Of a stretch of 64,000 nt of DNA, positions 33,488 to 45,511 are shown one piece after another; position 1 is the stretch's first letter, and every line of letters begins with the position of its first letter. Both the position numbers and the translations under genes were made by a program. Origin of the DNA: Cordilura impudica (Eukaryota > Arthropoda > Insecta > Diptera > Scathophagidae); assembly GCA_963682025.1 (NCBI GenBank), contig OY821519.1:96251585-96315584 (forward strand), written 5' to 3'. Below the pieces are notes generated by a model. It worked only from the letters and a program-made list of their open reading frames with translations. It searched no databases and had not been told where the DNA came from.

Positions 33488-36400
33488 GTTAATTTTTAAT
33501 TTTTTTTTTTAATTTTTAATTTTTCATATTTTATTTTTAATTTTTAATTTTTTATTTTTCATTTTTAATTTTTCCTTTTTCATTTTTCGTTTTACATTTT
33601 TTATTTTTAATTTTTTATTTTTCATTTGTCATTTTTATACCTTATACCACTATGTGGTTTGAGTATAATGACTTTGTACAGCTGTTTCTAACTAGCAAAA
33701 ATATTTGACCTCGACCTATATTTTATTATACCGATCGACTCAGAATCACTTTCTGAGAATCAGAATCACTTTCTGAGTCGATTTATCGATGTCCGTCCAT
33801 CCGTCTGTCCGTCTGTGTGTCCATGTAAACCTTGTAATCAAACTACAGGTCGCAAAAATTAAAATATTTTGAAATTTGGTATATAAGCTTCTATCGGCTA
33901 TTGAAATTGGTGAAATTCGATCCATGTTCAGACCTAGTCCCCATTCAAATGACCCCTGTGTAATCGACTTAAATTGCCATAAGATCCAAATTATCATATA
34001 GATCTCGGTCAAATTGGGTTTGTGTAAGTTTATTACATCCATTAATCAGTAGTCCAAAATTAATCCCTATAGGACAATTCTTAGTCGTAGCCCCCATATA
34101 AAGCTGCTTCCCGATCTTCACTTAAATCTATCAAAAAACCAAAAAATTGGTTTGTATATATTTTTTCAGTATATCAGTGACTACCAAATATAGTCAGGAT
34201 CGGTCCGTTTTTCGACCTAGTCGCCATATAAATATAGCACCCGATATGAACTTTTTCATATCTGCACCCAAAAAAATTGGTAATAATGCGACTCAAATTT
34301 GGTTTATGTCTACATCCAATTAGTTGAACCGAAGAGTTAGGGGCTTTTAACCATGGTATGGGGTATTGTATAGTCAAGACCGACTATTTTTTTCTTACTT
34401 GTTTATTTTTCATTCTTCATTTTTTTATTTTTCATTTTTCGTTTTTCATTTTTAATTTTTAATTTTTGATTTTTAATTTTTAATTTTTAATTTTTAATTT
34501 TTAATTTTTAATTTTTAATTTTTAATTTTTAATTTTTAATTTTTAATTTTTAATTTTTAATTTTTAATTTTTTATTTTTAATTTTTAATTTTTAATTTTT
34601 AATTTTTAATTTTTAATTTTTAATTTTTAATTTTTAATTTTTAATTTTTAATTTTTAATTTTTAATTTTTAATTTTTAATTTTTAATTTTTAATTTTTAA
34701 TTTTTAATTTTTAATTTTTAATTTTTAATTTTTAATTTTTAATTTTTAATTTTTAATTTTTAATTTTTAATTTTTAATTTTTAATTTTTAATTTTTAATT
34801 TTTAATTTTTAATTTTTAATTTTTAGTTTTTAGTTTTTAATTTAAAATTTTTAATTTTTAATTTTTAATTTTTAATTTTTAATCTTTAATTTTTAATTTT
34901 TAATTTTTAATTTTTAATTTTTAATTTTTAATTTTTAATTTTTAATTTTTAATTATTAATTTTTAATTTTTAATTTTTAATTTTTAATTTTTAATTTTTA
35001 ATTTTTAATTTTTAATTTTTAATTTTTAATTTTTAATTTTTAATTTTTAATTTTTAATTTTTAATTTTTAATTTTTAATTTTTAATTTTTAATTTTTAAT
35101 TTTTAATTTTTAATTTTTAAATTTTAATTTTTAATTTTTAATTTTTAATTTTTAATTTTTAATTTTTAATTTTTAATTTTTAATTTTTAATTTTTAATTT
35201 TTAATTTTTAATTTTTAATTTTTAATTTTTAATTTTTAATTTTTAATTTTTAATTTTTAATTTTTAATTTTTAATTTTTAATTTTTAATTTTTAATTTTT
35301 AATTTTTTATTTTTAATTTTTAATTTTTAATTTTTAATTTTTAATTTTTAATTTTTAATTTTTAATTTTTAATTTTTAATTTTTAATTTTTAATTTTTAA
35401 TTTTTAATTTTAATTTTTAATTTTTAGTTTTTAATTTTTAATTTAAAATTTTTAATTTTTAATTTTCAATTTTTAATTTTTAATTTTTAATTTTTAATTT
35501 TTTATTTTTAATTTTTAATTTTTAATTTTTAATTTTTAATTTTTAATTTACAATTTTTAATTTTTAATTTTTAATTTTTAATTTTTAGTTTTTAGTTTTT
35601 AATTTTTAATTTTTAATTTTTAATTTTTAATTTTTAATTTTTAATTTTTAATTTTTAATTTTTAATTTTTAATTTTTAATTTTTAATCTTTAATTTTTAG
35701 TTTTTAATTTTTAATTTTTAATTTTTAATTTTTAATTTTTAATTTTTAATCTTTAATTTTTAATTTTTAATTTTTAATTTTTAATTTTTAATTTTTAATT
35801 TTTGATTTTTAATTTTTAATTTTTAATTTTTAATTTTTAATTTTTAATCTTTAATTTTTAATTTTTAATCTTTAATTTTTAATTTTTAATTTTTAGTTTT
35901 TCATTTTTAATTTTAAATTTTTAATTTTTAATTTTTAATTTTTAATTTTTAATTTTTAATTTTTAATTTTTAATTTTTAATTTTTAATTTTTAATTTTTA
36001 ATTTTTAATTTTTAATTTTAAATTTTAAATTTTTAATTTTTAATTTTTAATTTTTAATTTTTAATCTTTAATTTTTAATTTTTAATTTTTAATTTTTAGT
36101 TTTTAATTTTTAATTTTTAATTTTTAATTTTTAATTTTTAATTTTTAATTTTTAATTTTTAATTTTTAATTTTTAATTTTTAATTTTAAATTTTTAATTT
36201 TTAGTTTTTAATTTTTAATTTTTAATTTTAAATTTTTAATTTCTAATTTTTAATTTCTAATTTCTAATTTTTAATTTTTAATTTTTAATTTTTAATTTTT
36301 AATTTTTAATTTTTAATTTTTAATTTTTAATTTTTAATTTTTAATTTTTAATTTTTAATTTTTAAATTTTAATTTTTAATTTTTAGTTTTTAATTTTTAA

Positions 36401-36499
36401 TTTTTAATTTTTAATTTAAAATTTTTAATTTTTAATTTTTAGTTTTTAATTTTTAATTTTTAATTTTTAATCTTTAATTTTTAATTTTTAATTTTTAAT
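33488..36499. repeat. (AATTTTT)n minisatellite, ~2.1 kb main block, with an embedded family A copy
   Basis: A 7-bp unit AATTTTT repeats about 300 times in 34403-36499 with sparse variants (AGTTTTT, AATCTTT, AAATTTT, CATTTTT). A shorter, more diverged stretch of the same kind lies at 33488-33634, left of the family A copy at 33635-34402. Variants are denser at the edges, and long perfect runs lie inside. Confidence 0.9.
33635..34402 (-). mobile_element. Family A copy embedded in the 7-bp array
   Basis: Reverse copy from TTTATACCTTATACCACTAT to TTTTTCTTACTTG. It includes a local duplication GAATCACTTTCTGAGAATCA at 33741-33775. Array sequence abuts both ends. Confidence 0.75.
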
Positions 36500-36929
36500 G
36501 TGATATCTGTAATTGTTCTTGTTGTTGTGCTCATTGTGCTTGTTCCACTTGCTTCATTCATGTATTTGGTTATAATCCACGTAGAATAAAATCTTGCGTT
36601 TTTCTGGAACTTTGAATGGATCAACCAACTAAAATTTTCGAATATCTGTTTTTTTTTTTTAAGTGTAGTAGTATTTATCCGATTTCGTTTCTCGTGACCC
36701 AGCGATGGAAAGCCTTTTTCAGATAGAAATTATTTCTTTCTATAAAAAAAAAAAAACATCATTGTCTTTATAAAACATATTATGTAAAATTTGGCTGTGC
36801 CGAATCATCGGATTTAAGTTTATATTAATATCTGGACTTATTGTACTATTTATAAAAAATATAAACAAAGTATTTTAAAAGTAACAATTGGATAATTTGA
36901 TGAACTTAATACTTAATTATTATAACAAG

Positions 36930-37240
36930 CACACTGAATTTTTAACATTTTTTTGAGGTGTGTTCATCTTTTTGGACATATATCTGCACAACGATACCAC
37001 CCGATTTCCCCCATTTTCAATACCAACCTGCTCGAAATAATGGCAAACAATATTCTTATAACTTAACACAGATGAATGGTTTGTTTTTGTGAATGAACGT
37101 GATTTCAATAGACAGGCGGACAGATGGACATCAAGAATCAATAATATATATACGTTATAGGGTCGCAAATGCATTTTCCTATGCGTTTAGAACGGAATGA
37201 CGAAACTATTTACCCTCTAACCAGTGTTGGGGAGAGTATA
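36930..37240. repeat. Possible second fly interspersed repeat
   Basis: The tail ATATATATACGTTATAGGGT CGCAAATGCATTTTC...AACGGAATGAC (split) with a preceding GGCGGACAGATGGACATC resembles the end of common fly INE-type repeats. The short motif TTTGGCTGTGCCGAAT (36789) and its inverse TTTGGCACAGCCGAAT (37353) bracket it and may be its ends. Confidence 0.4.
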
Positions 37241-37244
37241 AAAA

Positions 37245-38083
37245 AACAGTAAGAAAAAATTATTAACTATGAACTAAATGCTTACGTAACATTATTAAAA
37301 TGGTAATCGTACCCAGCAATGCTTATAATATTGAGGTGGAGGGTATCAAAGATTTGGCACAGCCGAATTTAACATTTTTAATTGTTTTTTATAAATTTTT
37401 CGCGCCGTCATATTTCAGAGATTTAAGAGCTAGAGAATCAAAATATTTTTTAACTTAATACGATAGAAAAATAGAGCTACCGATATTTGGACAAAAAATT
37501 AAAAATTTACGTATATTGAAAACCAAAAGTTTAAATTTGAAAAAGTACCTTAAAGTACCCATAAAAATGGTTTTCAAAAATATCTATTCCGAAGATTTGA
37601 CTTATCATGACTTTATAAGCACTATAAGTACTTCACTGGATCTATGACTATCTATGACTAGCCCATGTTACATTCAGAGGTTATAATCGAAATTTTTACA
37701 ACATAAGGAATAAAGAATGCTGTCTTTTTGAATTCGTGGGATTCTCTTTTCTTGCTGGGTAATAGTGCAGTAGTAGTATTTGTGAATACTTGTTTTTTAT
37801 AAAACATTATTTTAAAGCTCTGCATTCAGCGAGCAAATTTAGTTATTTTGATTAATATTTTTTTATTAACTCAAATTTTATTTCTACTTATATTCTATGC
37901 CCATTAATGATCACACGCCCAGTATAACAAACAATACAACATTTTTCCGTAAGTTATTTTATGTAGTGGGTCTCGATCGACTCTAACGTTCATAATTGTT
38001 TAAAAAGCTTTTCATCAATTACGTAATATATTAATAAAAGTAATAACGGTTTTTATTGCAAACTAATAAGACAAAAATTTCAG
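37245..38083. other. No recognised gene; possible intron
   Basis: AT-rich DNA between the INE-like repeat and the candidate terminal exon at 38084. No upstream partner exon could be identified. Confidence 0.3.
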
Positions 38084-38160
38084 GAGATAATTTTGACTAT
38101 ACGGAAGGTGAAACTGAGTCAGATTTAAAAAGAATAGAGTTTCGGCTTCCAAAGAAGTAA
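38084..38160 (+). CDS. Candidate terminal coding exon, gene unknown
   Basis: A good acceptor (ACAAAAATTTCAG) ends at 38083. If the preceding exon leaves one base, the frame reads DNFDYTEGETESDLKRIEFR then LPKK and a stop. The short acidic-then-basic C-terminus flanked by AT-rich DNA looks like a real last exon. A cytoplasmic tail of another membrane protein is possible, for instance a second Methuselah-like receptor, but nothing in it proves that. Confidence 0.3.
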
Positions 38161-39674
38161 AATGACATATTTCAGTTCTTAAGTGCTCGTCAAGCTCAAC
38201 ATAAATTCATTAAATATACTTAATTGGATTTTATCATTACTTCTGGATCACTTCTGGATCCATTTATCTTATAAGGGGTACAGTAGTGGCGTTTATAAAT
38301 TCATTTTATTGAAAACATTAAAGCCTGTTTATTCCACGCTAGAGAAATGTTGGCGCTTATTTTCGTACGTCATTGGCATTCAATACACTTTGTTTTTTTT
38401 TTGCATTCACTTTATCCTCTTTCCAAATTGCTTTGTTTCAAGTTCCATCCATTTCTCACAAAAAAATCTCTTTTAAAACTTGTGCCATTTTATAATTTAG
38501 GTTACCCTAGGAATCATGAAATGTCTTAGGTCAACGGGGAAAACGAAAGCAATTCGGTATAGTATCATGCCGTCCATGTACTAACTAACTATGAGTATAA
38601 AAAACATACACATATAACAACATACATACTTATAAACTGTACGTAGGAACGAGTATAATTCCTAATGTATTCTACATTCTCCCAGCTAACCAAACACTGG
38701 TAGATTTTTATTTGTACAGACATGCATTTTGCAAGCGCGCGCATTTTTCGAATTCCATTATTACCAGTTAGTACATCATGATGCCATGTACATACAAACT
38801 AAACAGAATCAGAAACAGAGTCAGAGTCAGAGTCATCACCAGCATCATAATCTTCAGTTCAAACTGAAATGTGGCTCTCAGTACAATCTCTGTAGAGAAT
38901 CGTACGATGACCTCTGATGTCAGTTGCTGCATTTGTAAGTTGTTGTTTTTGCTGTTTTTATTTGATTTTTCTGTTTATTTTTTTTTTGCAATTGCTGTAG
39001 TTGTATTCTTACGCTACTATATACGAGTATTTATGCATTTTGTGAATGGAGTGAGCTTCCATATAGACAAGTCTGTATATGACTGTATATTTTCTTATGT
39101 ATTTATTGTGGTATTTTTGGTTTGTTTGAATAACGATATGTAATACTTAGTTATGTAGTACGTTTGTTTGAATGTATGTGCGGAGATATATTTACGTTAT
39201 TTTTTTTTTAGTTTTTTAAAAAAGAATTTTAGCGCGCCATGTCAATTTATGTGGAGGTTTAGTATATTTTCTAATAAAGCGGGAAGAAAAACTTGTTAAT
39301 TTTTTTCAACTTTTAAAGTTGTTGGGCGTGTCGAAGATGATATTTTGCAATAACAACATAATTAAAAGTATTATTCTTACAATAGGTACAATTTAGCAGT
39401 CACATGGAAATTAACGAAACCATTATTATCCTAACAACGAGAATAGATATAAAATTCCATCAATAAAACGTCCAAGGGGTTCAAGTACTAGTAAGCTGGT
39501 GCCAGAAAAATTTATATTAAAGATATCGCAGAAGATGCGTTTCGGTACATATGTATGTACATACATGCAGGGTGCGGCAAAAGTCAAGGCACCCCAGTTG
39601 AATTTATAAAATTAACGAAAAAATGTGGTAATATTTATTTTTATCTCGTGTATTAACATCTATTCTATAATAAA
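38161..39674. other. No confirmed gene; possible 5' UTR exon near 38700-38930
   Basis: The stretch 38790-38870 is CAG/CAT-rich (CAGAATCAGAAACAGAGTCA, then CATCACCAGCATCATAATC), like long fly 5' UTRs. It is followed by a good donor TTT|GTAAGTTG at about 38930. No downstream exon could be paired with it. The remainder is non-repetitive AT-rich DNA. Confidence 0.2.
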
Positions 39675-41565
39675 GGATGTTTTTTAAAGCCCGACAGAAC
39701 TTTAAATTGTAATATAAATAACAGAGCCTACGGTCAAGCTCGAGTACTCGAGCTACTCGAGCTACTTGAAGCTCGAGCTACTCGAGTAGTTAATGAGCTA
39801 CTCGAGCTCAACGAGTAGCTCGAGTAGTAAAAATTAGCATTTTTCATGTTTGAAAGCATGTAAAAAGTTAAATGTTGGTATTTAGTATAACAAATGTATA
39901 CTTTGTAGAATCGTACAGATACCAAGAATATCACTGTTAAATTTCACTTGAATCGGAGTGTCCCACTTGCGTGGGCAAACTACTACTCGAAAAAGCTCGA
40001 CGACTTTCCATGAAAATATTAACTTCATAGATGTTTGACTTCATTTAAGAAAAAATTTTCCCAAAATACATGGCATGATTTTATATATTTTGAAGTCAGT
40101 TACACTGATAGATTACCCTCCTGAAATATTAAAACATTCTGATAAAAACTATGGAGTGGGCTAACTACTACTCGAAAAAGATCATCCACTTTCCACTCAA
40201 ATGTATGAAAATATGATCTTCGTATATGTTTGATGCCTATTTACAAAAAAATTTTTAAGAACACTTGGAAAAACTTCTTAGTATTTTAATTTGAATATAT
40301 GTAGAGGATATGTTTTCAAAATTTCAAAGCATTTGGACAAAAATGTTGGCGTGTGGGAACAACTACTCGAAAAAGATCGGAAATTTTGCAAAAAATGTAA
40401 AAAAATAAAAAAAAAAATTTTTATATTTTTTCACTGCCTGTAATTGACTATATTCAGAGATTACTCGTAAAAAATTTTAAGCCATTCCGACCAAAATTGT
40501 GGCGTCGGTATAGCACTACTCGACTGATATTGACCACTTTCTATACAAATGTGTGAAAATATGCTCTTATTTGAAGTTTGATGATATTTTCCAGAAAATT
40601 TTCCACAATGACGTAATAAAAAATTACATTCGTTAGCGCTGTATATACAAAGAGAACACTTCCTTCAAGTTTCAAAGCATTCCGCCAAAAATTGAAGCTT
40701 GGAGGAACTACTACTCGACGAAAAAAAAAAAAAAAAAAAAAATTTTCAAAAAAAAAAAATGTTTTTTTCTTTCTTTTTACTGCCCGTAATTGACCTTATT
40801 CACAGATGACTCATTTCAAAAATTAAGCCATTCCGATGAAAATTGAGCTCTGGGCGAACAACTACTCGAAAAAGATCAGCCACTTTCTATACAAATGTGT
40901 GCAAATTTGCTCTTATTTCAAGTTTGATGTAACTTTAAAAAAAATTTTCCATCACGACTTCTTAAAATTTTTTACTGCTTGTAGTTGCAAATATATCAAG
41001 ATAATCTTCTTAAAATTTCAAAGTATTGCGACAATAATTGTGCTGTTGGCGAACTACTACTCGAAAAAGCTCGACCACTTTCCATACAAATATATGAAAA
41101 AATACACTTCATGCAAGTTTGACATCGATTCACACAAAATATTTAAGGCATGAAAAATGCTAATTTTTACTACTCGAGCTACTCGTTGAGCTCGAGTAGC
41201 TCATCAACTACTCGAGCAGCTCGAGTAGCTCGAGTAGCTCGAAGCTCGAGTAATGGGGAGCCCTGATAAATAACACAAAAATTTAAAATTTTAATCAACA
41301 CTTTCGTTTACAGCGACAATATTCTCTTCAGTACTTATGTCGATGAAATCTATCCACAGTTCGACGGATGGCTTTCTCAGATCAGGAAGTCGTCTAAAAG
41401 TTGCGCGAATCGATAACTGATTTTCAAAGTAATTTTGAACAATTTAGTAGCGTCCTTCAAGCGTGAATCTATTCATGATGTTAAAAAGTGAGCGCAGTAT
41501 GAAAGTTTATTTGGTAGCTAAACCCTTTCGTAAGTTCTATCTAAGCAAACCAAAAAATATAAACA
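39675..41565 (-). mobile_element. Internally deleted IS630/mariner-like element, split by a hAT-type insertion
   Basis: The left end (GGATGTTTTTTAAAGCCCGA, 39675-39721) and right end (CGTAAGTTCTATCTAAGC, ~41545) match those of the larger copy at 54385-58335. Minus-strand coding at 41290-41480 gives the transposase start: NRFTLEG..., RATFRRLPDL-like text and EENIVAVNESVD. The catalytic region is deleted, so this copy was already non-autonomous. The hAT-type element occupies 39722-41265. Confidence 0.6.
39722..41265. mobile_element. 1,544-bp hAT-like element with CTCGAGTAG-repeat ends and an internal tandem array
   Basis: Ends are CAGAGCCTAC and (inverse) CAGGGCTCCC, with perfect 8-bp duplications ATAAATAA at 39714-39721 and 41266-41273. 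CAG ends plus 8-bp duplication identify hAT. Each end carries ~100 bp of tandem CTCGAGTAG-type units, themselves palindromic (CTCGAG). Just inside, GTAAAAATTAGCATTTTTCA (39827) is mirrored at 41147-41170. The interior has seven copies of an ACTACTCGAAAAAG-led unit (~39979, 40162, 40358, 40513, 40706, 40857, 41051). Spacing alternates from ~150 to ~195 bp. No transposase. Confidence 0.8.
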
Positions 41566-41576
41566 AATTCAAAAAC

Positions 41577-42153
41577 AAGTAAGAAAATTACAGTCGGTCT
41601 ATACCGACTACATGATAGCTTATACCATGTGTTTAGAGTCCCTATCTCTTAGATCCAACTAATTAGATACAGAAAATAAGCATAAACCAAATTTGAGTGC
41701 CATTGTTATTAATTTTTTGCCTTCGGATATGAAAAAGTTCATATCGGATGATATATTTATATGGGGACTAGGTCGAAAAATAAACCGATCGTGACCATAT
41801 TTGGTAAGGTCACGTATTTTCTGCAAAAACATAAACAAACCAATTTTGAGAAAAATCTGTGCAATATTTTTGTTTTTTGGTAGATTTAAGTGAAGAGCGG
41901 CAAGCAGCTTTATATGGGGCTATGACTAAGAATTGTCCTATAGGGTTTATTTTTGGACTACTGATTAATGGGAGTAATAAACATAACCAAAACCCAATTT
42001 GACTGAGATCTATAAGCTAATTTGGGTCTTATGACAATTTAAGTAGATTTCATAGGCGTCATTTGTGTGGGGACCGATTTTGACCAATTTCAATAGCGTT
42101 CACGCAATGACCGACAGAAACGTATATACCAAATTTCATCAAAATATATTCAT
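41577..42153 (+). mobile_element. Family A copy cut by the foldback
   Basis: Forward copy with the palindrome at 41592, running to CATCAAAATATATTCAT where the foldback begins. Beyond the foldback only about 15 bases (ATATATTCATATGC) could be its continuation. Confidence 0.7.
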
Positions 42154-45100
42154 TAGGGTGGCCCTTCGTTATATGGAGGGAAAAAAAAGTGTTCAAACTG
42201 TCGGTCTCACCCCCTAAAAATATGCGAATAGCAAAACAAGTAAGAAATTTATAGTCGGTCTAGACCGACTATATGGTACCCTATACCATGCGTTTAGAAA
42301 CCCTATCTCTTAGGCCCAACTAACTGGACATAGAAAATAAGCAAAAACCAAATTTGAGTGGGATTTTTATTAATTTTTTTGGCTGCAGATATGAAAAAGT
42401 TCATATCGGATGCTATATCTATATAGGGACTAGGTCCAAAAATGGACCGATCCTGATCATATTTGGTAAAGTCTCTTGTATTTAGCAAAAATATATACAA
42501 ACAAAATTTGAGAAGAATCAGTGCAATATTTTTGTTTTTTAATAGATTTAAGTGAAGATCGGGAAGCAGCTCTATATGGGGTCAAAGGGATCATTTTTGG
42601 ACTACTCATTAATGGAGGTAATGAACGCATACAAACCCAATTTGAGTAAGATCTCTATGACAATTTGGATGTTATGGCAATTTATGTCGATTTCATATGG
42701 GTAATTTGTATGGGGGCTAGGTCTGAACATGGACCGATTCTCACCAATTTCAATAGCGTTCATCCTATGGCCGATAAAAGCTTATATGCCAAATTTCATC
42801 AAAATATATTCATATTTGCGACCTGCAGTTTGATTACAAGCTTTACATGGACACACAGACGGACGGACGGACGGACGGACGGACATTGTTAAATCAACTC
42901 AGAAAGTGATTCTGATTCGATCGGTATAGTTAATGATGGGTCTAGGTCAAATATTTTTGGTTGTTACAAACAGCAGCACAAAGTCATTATACCCAAACCA
43001 CATAGTGGTATAGGGTATAAAAACTGAGAAATACAAAGTTTTGGGCCAATCAAAAAACGTTTAGTCGTGGCGCAAAGCGATTGAAAATTTCAAGTGTGTT
43101 TATATGGGGAAAATATGACTTTTTTGACAGATTTTACGAAAATTTCGTTCTATACTTAAATTTTACCGACAAGCTGTTATATAAATCGGGATCAGTATTA
43201 AATTATCCTTTTAAAAGGCTATAAAACTTCAAAATCGATTAAAACCTCGCCAAGAAATAGCAAATGCCCCAGACCACTTTTGTGCCAAAAAAAACTAGGT
43301 CATGAAATTTGATGGCATTTTTTTCAACTTTGAAAAATTGATTAAGGCCATCATTCTTTTTTGGTCTCTATACTTATAAGTACTCAGATATGAAGTATTG
43401 CTTTATTACCACGTTGCTAACCTATTGCGCATTGAGACCGAAAATTGGAAATTTTTTTGATAAAATTTTGAAAACTCCTTTTTCAAGTTTGAAAAAATTT
43501 TCTTAAACAAAATTTAAAAAAATTAATATATTAATTTAAGGTTTTATTAAATACATGTTGCAGATTAACTGTGTGAATTTTTAAGTAAATCCCTCTGCCA
43601 GAATTTTTTTGACAAGGATTTTATTTTTGCTGATTTCGAGAAAACCTGGATTTTTGTGAAATATTCTGTAAATGTACTCTTTCTAAATACTTTGTATCAA
43701 AAATTCATCACTTTTCTACTTTTAAATATTATATTTTATCTTAATAGCCCAGGGTTTCGGAAAAAAATAATATGACTCCATTAACCCTTTTGGAATTGGG
43801 GTCACATATGACCACAAGATAATAAAAGACAATTTATTCAAAAAATTCAAATGTCTTGTATGTGCTGTTGAATTTTTAGATGCGACGCTTAAAATATAAT
43901 AACCAAATGTGTAGAACTACCGTTCCTAAAAGTTGGGATAAATCCGAGAACGTTAACCTATTATTTGCCAAGGCCAACTTTGGATTTTAAGATATTTTAA
44001 AATAAAAATGACCTAAAACGAGTTTTTCTAATAAACTCGTTGATACCACTATTTAGAATTTAAGAAAAATAATTCGGTTAATTTTTATTTATTTAACCCT
44101 TCAGTGCTCCTGAGATCAAAATTATCCATTGTGATATATCTTTGGTACAATTATCTGCTTATTGCTAGCGAATATAAATTAAAACAAGTTTTAACCAGTT
44201 TTGTTATAAAATTACTTTATGTAATAAAGTAATAGTTGGATTTCCTACTATCTCACCCACCAATTTGGTGGATATTGATAAAAAACGCCAAAAAAAAAAA
44301 AAAATTCAGGTCAATCGGTGAAGATGCCATTACTTATAATGGTTGACATTTTTTGATTTTTTATAATCGGTCGCTTTATATTATCTTCAATGTAACCTAC
44401 ATGTTTTGAAACTTCTACCATTTTATTTCCCAGTTTTAAATAGTTTATTAAATAAAAGTAAATTTCAAATATAATAATACATATAAAAGGGTATATTAAA
44501 TTAATACTACTCTTAATGGAATAAATTACAAAATTAAATCAAAGTGAATTTCAAAAAACGTCCTATTTTTTAGATATATGACTTAAGTTCTGGCAGAGGG
44601 ATTTACTTAAAAATTCACAAAGTTAATCTGCAACATGTATTTCATGAAACCTTAAAGTGATAGATTCATTTTTTTAAATTTTGTTTAAGAAAATTTTTTC
44701 AAACTTGAAAAAGGAGTTTAAAAAATTTTATCAAAAAAATTTCCAATTTTCGGTCTCAATGCGCAATAGGTTAACAACGTGGTAATAAGACAATACTTCA
44801 TATCAGAGTACTTATAAGTATAGACACCAGAAAAGAATGATGGCTTTAATCAATTTCTCTAAGTTGAAAAAAATCCATCAAATTTCATGACCTAGTTTTT
44901 TTTCTCACAAAAGTGGTCTGGGGCATTTGCTATTTCTTGGCGAGGTTTCACACGATTTTGAAGTTTTATAGCCTTTTGAAAGGATAATTTAATACTAATC
45001 CCCAATATGTAACAGCTTGTCGAAAAAATTAAATTATAGAACGAAATTTTCGTAAAATCTGAAAAAAAGTCATATTTTGCCCATATAAACACACTTGAAA

Positions 45101-45251
45101 TTTTCAATCGCTTTGCGCCACGACTAAACGTTTATTGATTGGCCCAAAACTTTGTATTTCTCAGTTTTTTTGCTATTCGCATATTTCTAGGGGGTGAGAC
45201 CGACAGTTTGAACACTTTTTTTTTCCCTAAATATAACGAAGGGCCACCCTA
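42154..45251. mobile_element. Foldback element with ~660-bp inverted arms
   Basis: It begins TAGGGTGGCCCTTCGTTATA and ends with the inverse. The left arm is 42154-42236 plus 43022-~43602, interrupted by family A. The right arm is ~44590-45251. Arms match closely (for example GTTTAGTCGTGGCGCAAAGC at 43060 and its inverse at 45109). The ~990-bp centre carries two AACCCTT-led stretches (43783, 44095) but no transposase. ATATATTCAT occurs on both sides, four bases (GTGG) off the right end, and could be a target duplication. Confidence 0.75.
42237..43021 (+). mobile_element. Family A copy inside the foldback arm
   Basis: Complete forward copy (785 bp) from CAAGTAAGAAATTTATAGTC to GTATAGGGTATAAAA. 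The right foldback arm, which lacks it, shows the empty site GCAAAAAAACTGAG. It carries a longer (GGAC)n tract at 42859-42883. Confidence 0.8.
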
Positions 45252-45360
45252 GTGGATATATTCATATGCAACAAACAGAAAGCAAAATGTACGTTTTATT
45301 ATTAATTTTTTATCTTTTTGGGTTTTATTTATTAAATTAATTTTTTTCTGTTATATTGTG

Positions 45361-45510
45361 TACTATTTATATACTGTGTATTTTTAAATGTACTTATTCA
45401 TCATTACTTTGTAAAAATCCATTACTTTAATTATAAGATTGTAAATCTTGTTGTAATGGAAAAAATAATGAAATAAATTAAAATTAAAATTAAATTAAAT
45501 TAAAAATCTT
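45361..45510 (+). mobile_element. LINE 3' tail
   Basis: TAATTATAAGATTGTAAATC TTGTTGTAATGGAAAAAATA (split) followed by A/T-rich simple repeats matches the 3' end of the LINE at 57945-58015 (ATAAGATTTTTAATCTTGTT). No coding part is attached on its left. Confidence 0.55.
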
Positions 45511-45511
45511 C

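Noticed and set aside
33488..36499. Centromeric satellite
   Set aside because: The unit is only 7 bp and the block only ~2 kb beside dispersed repeats; a local simple-sequence expansion is enough.
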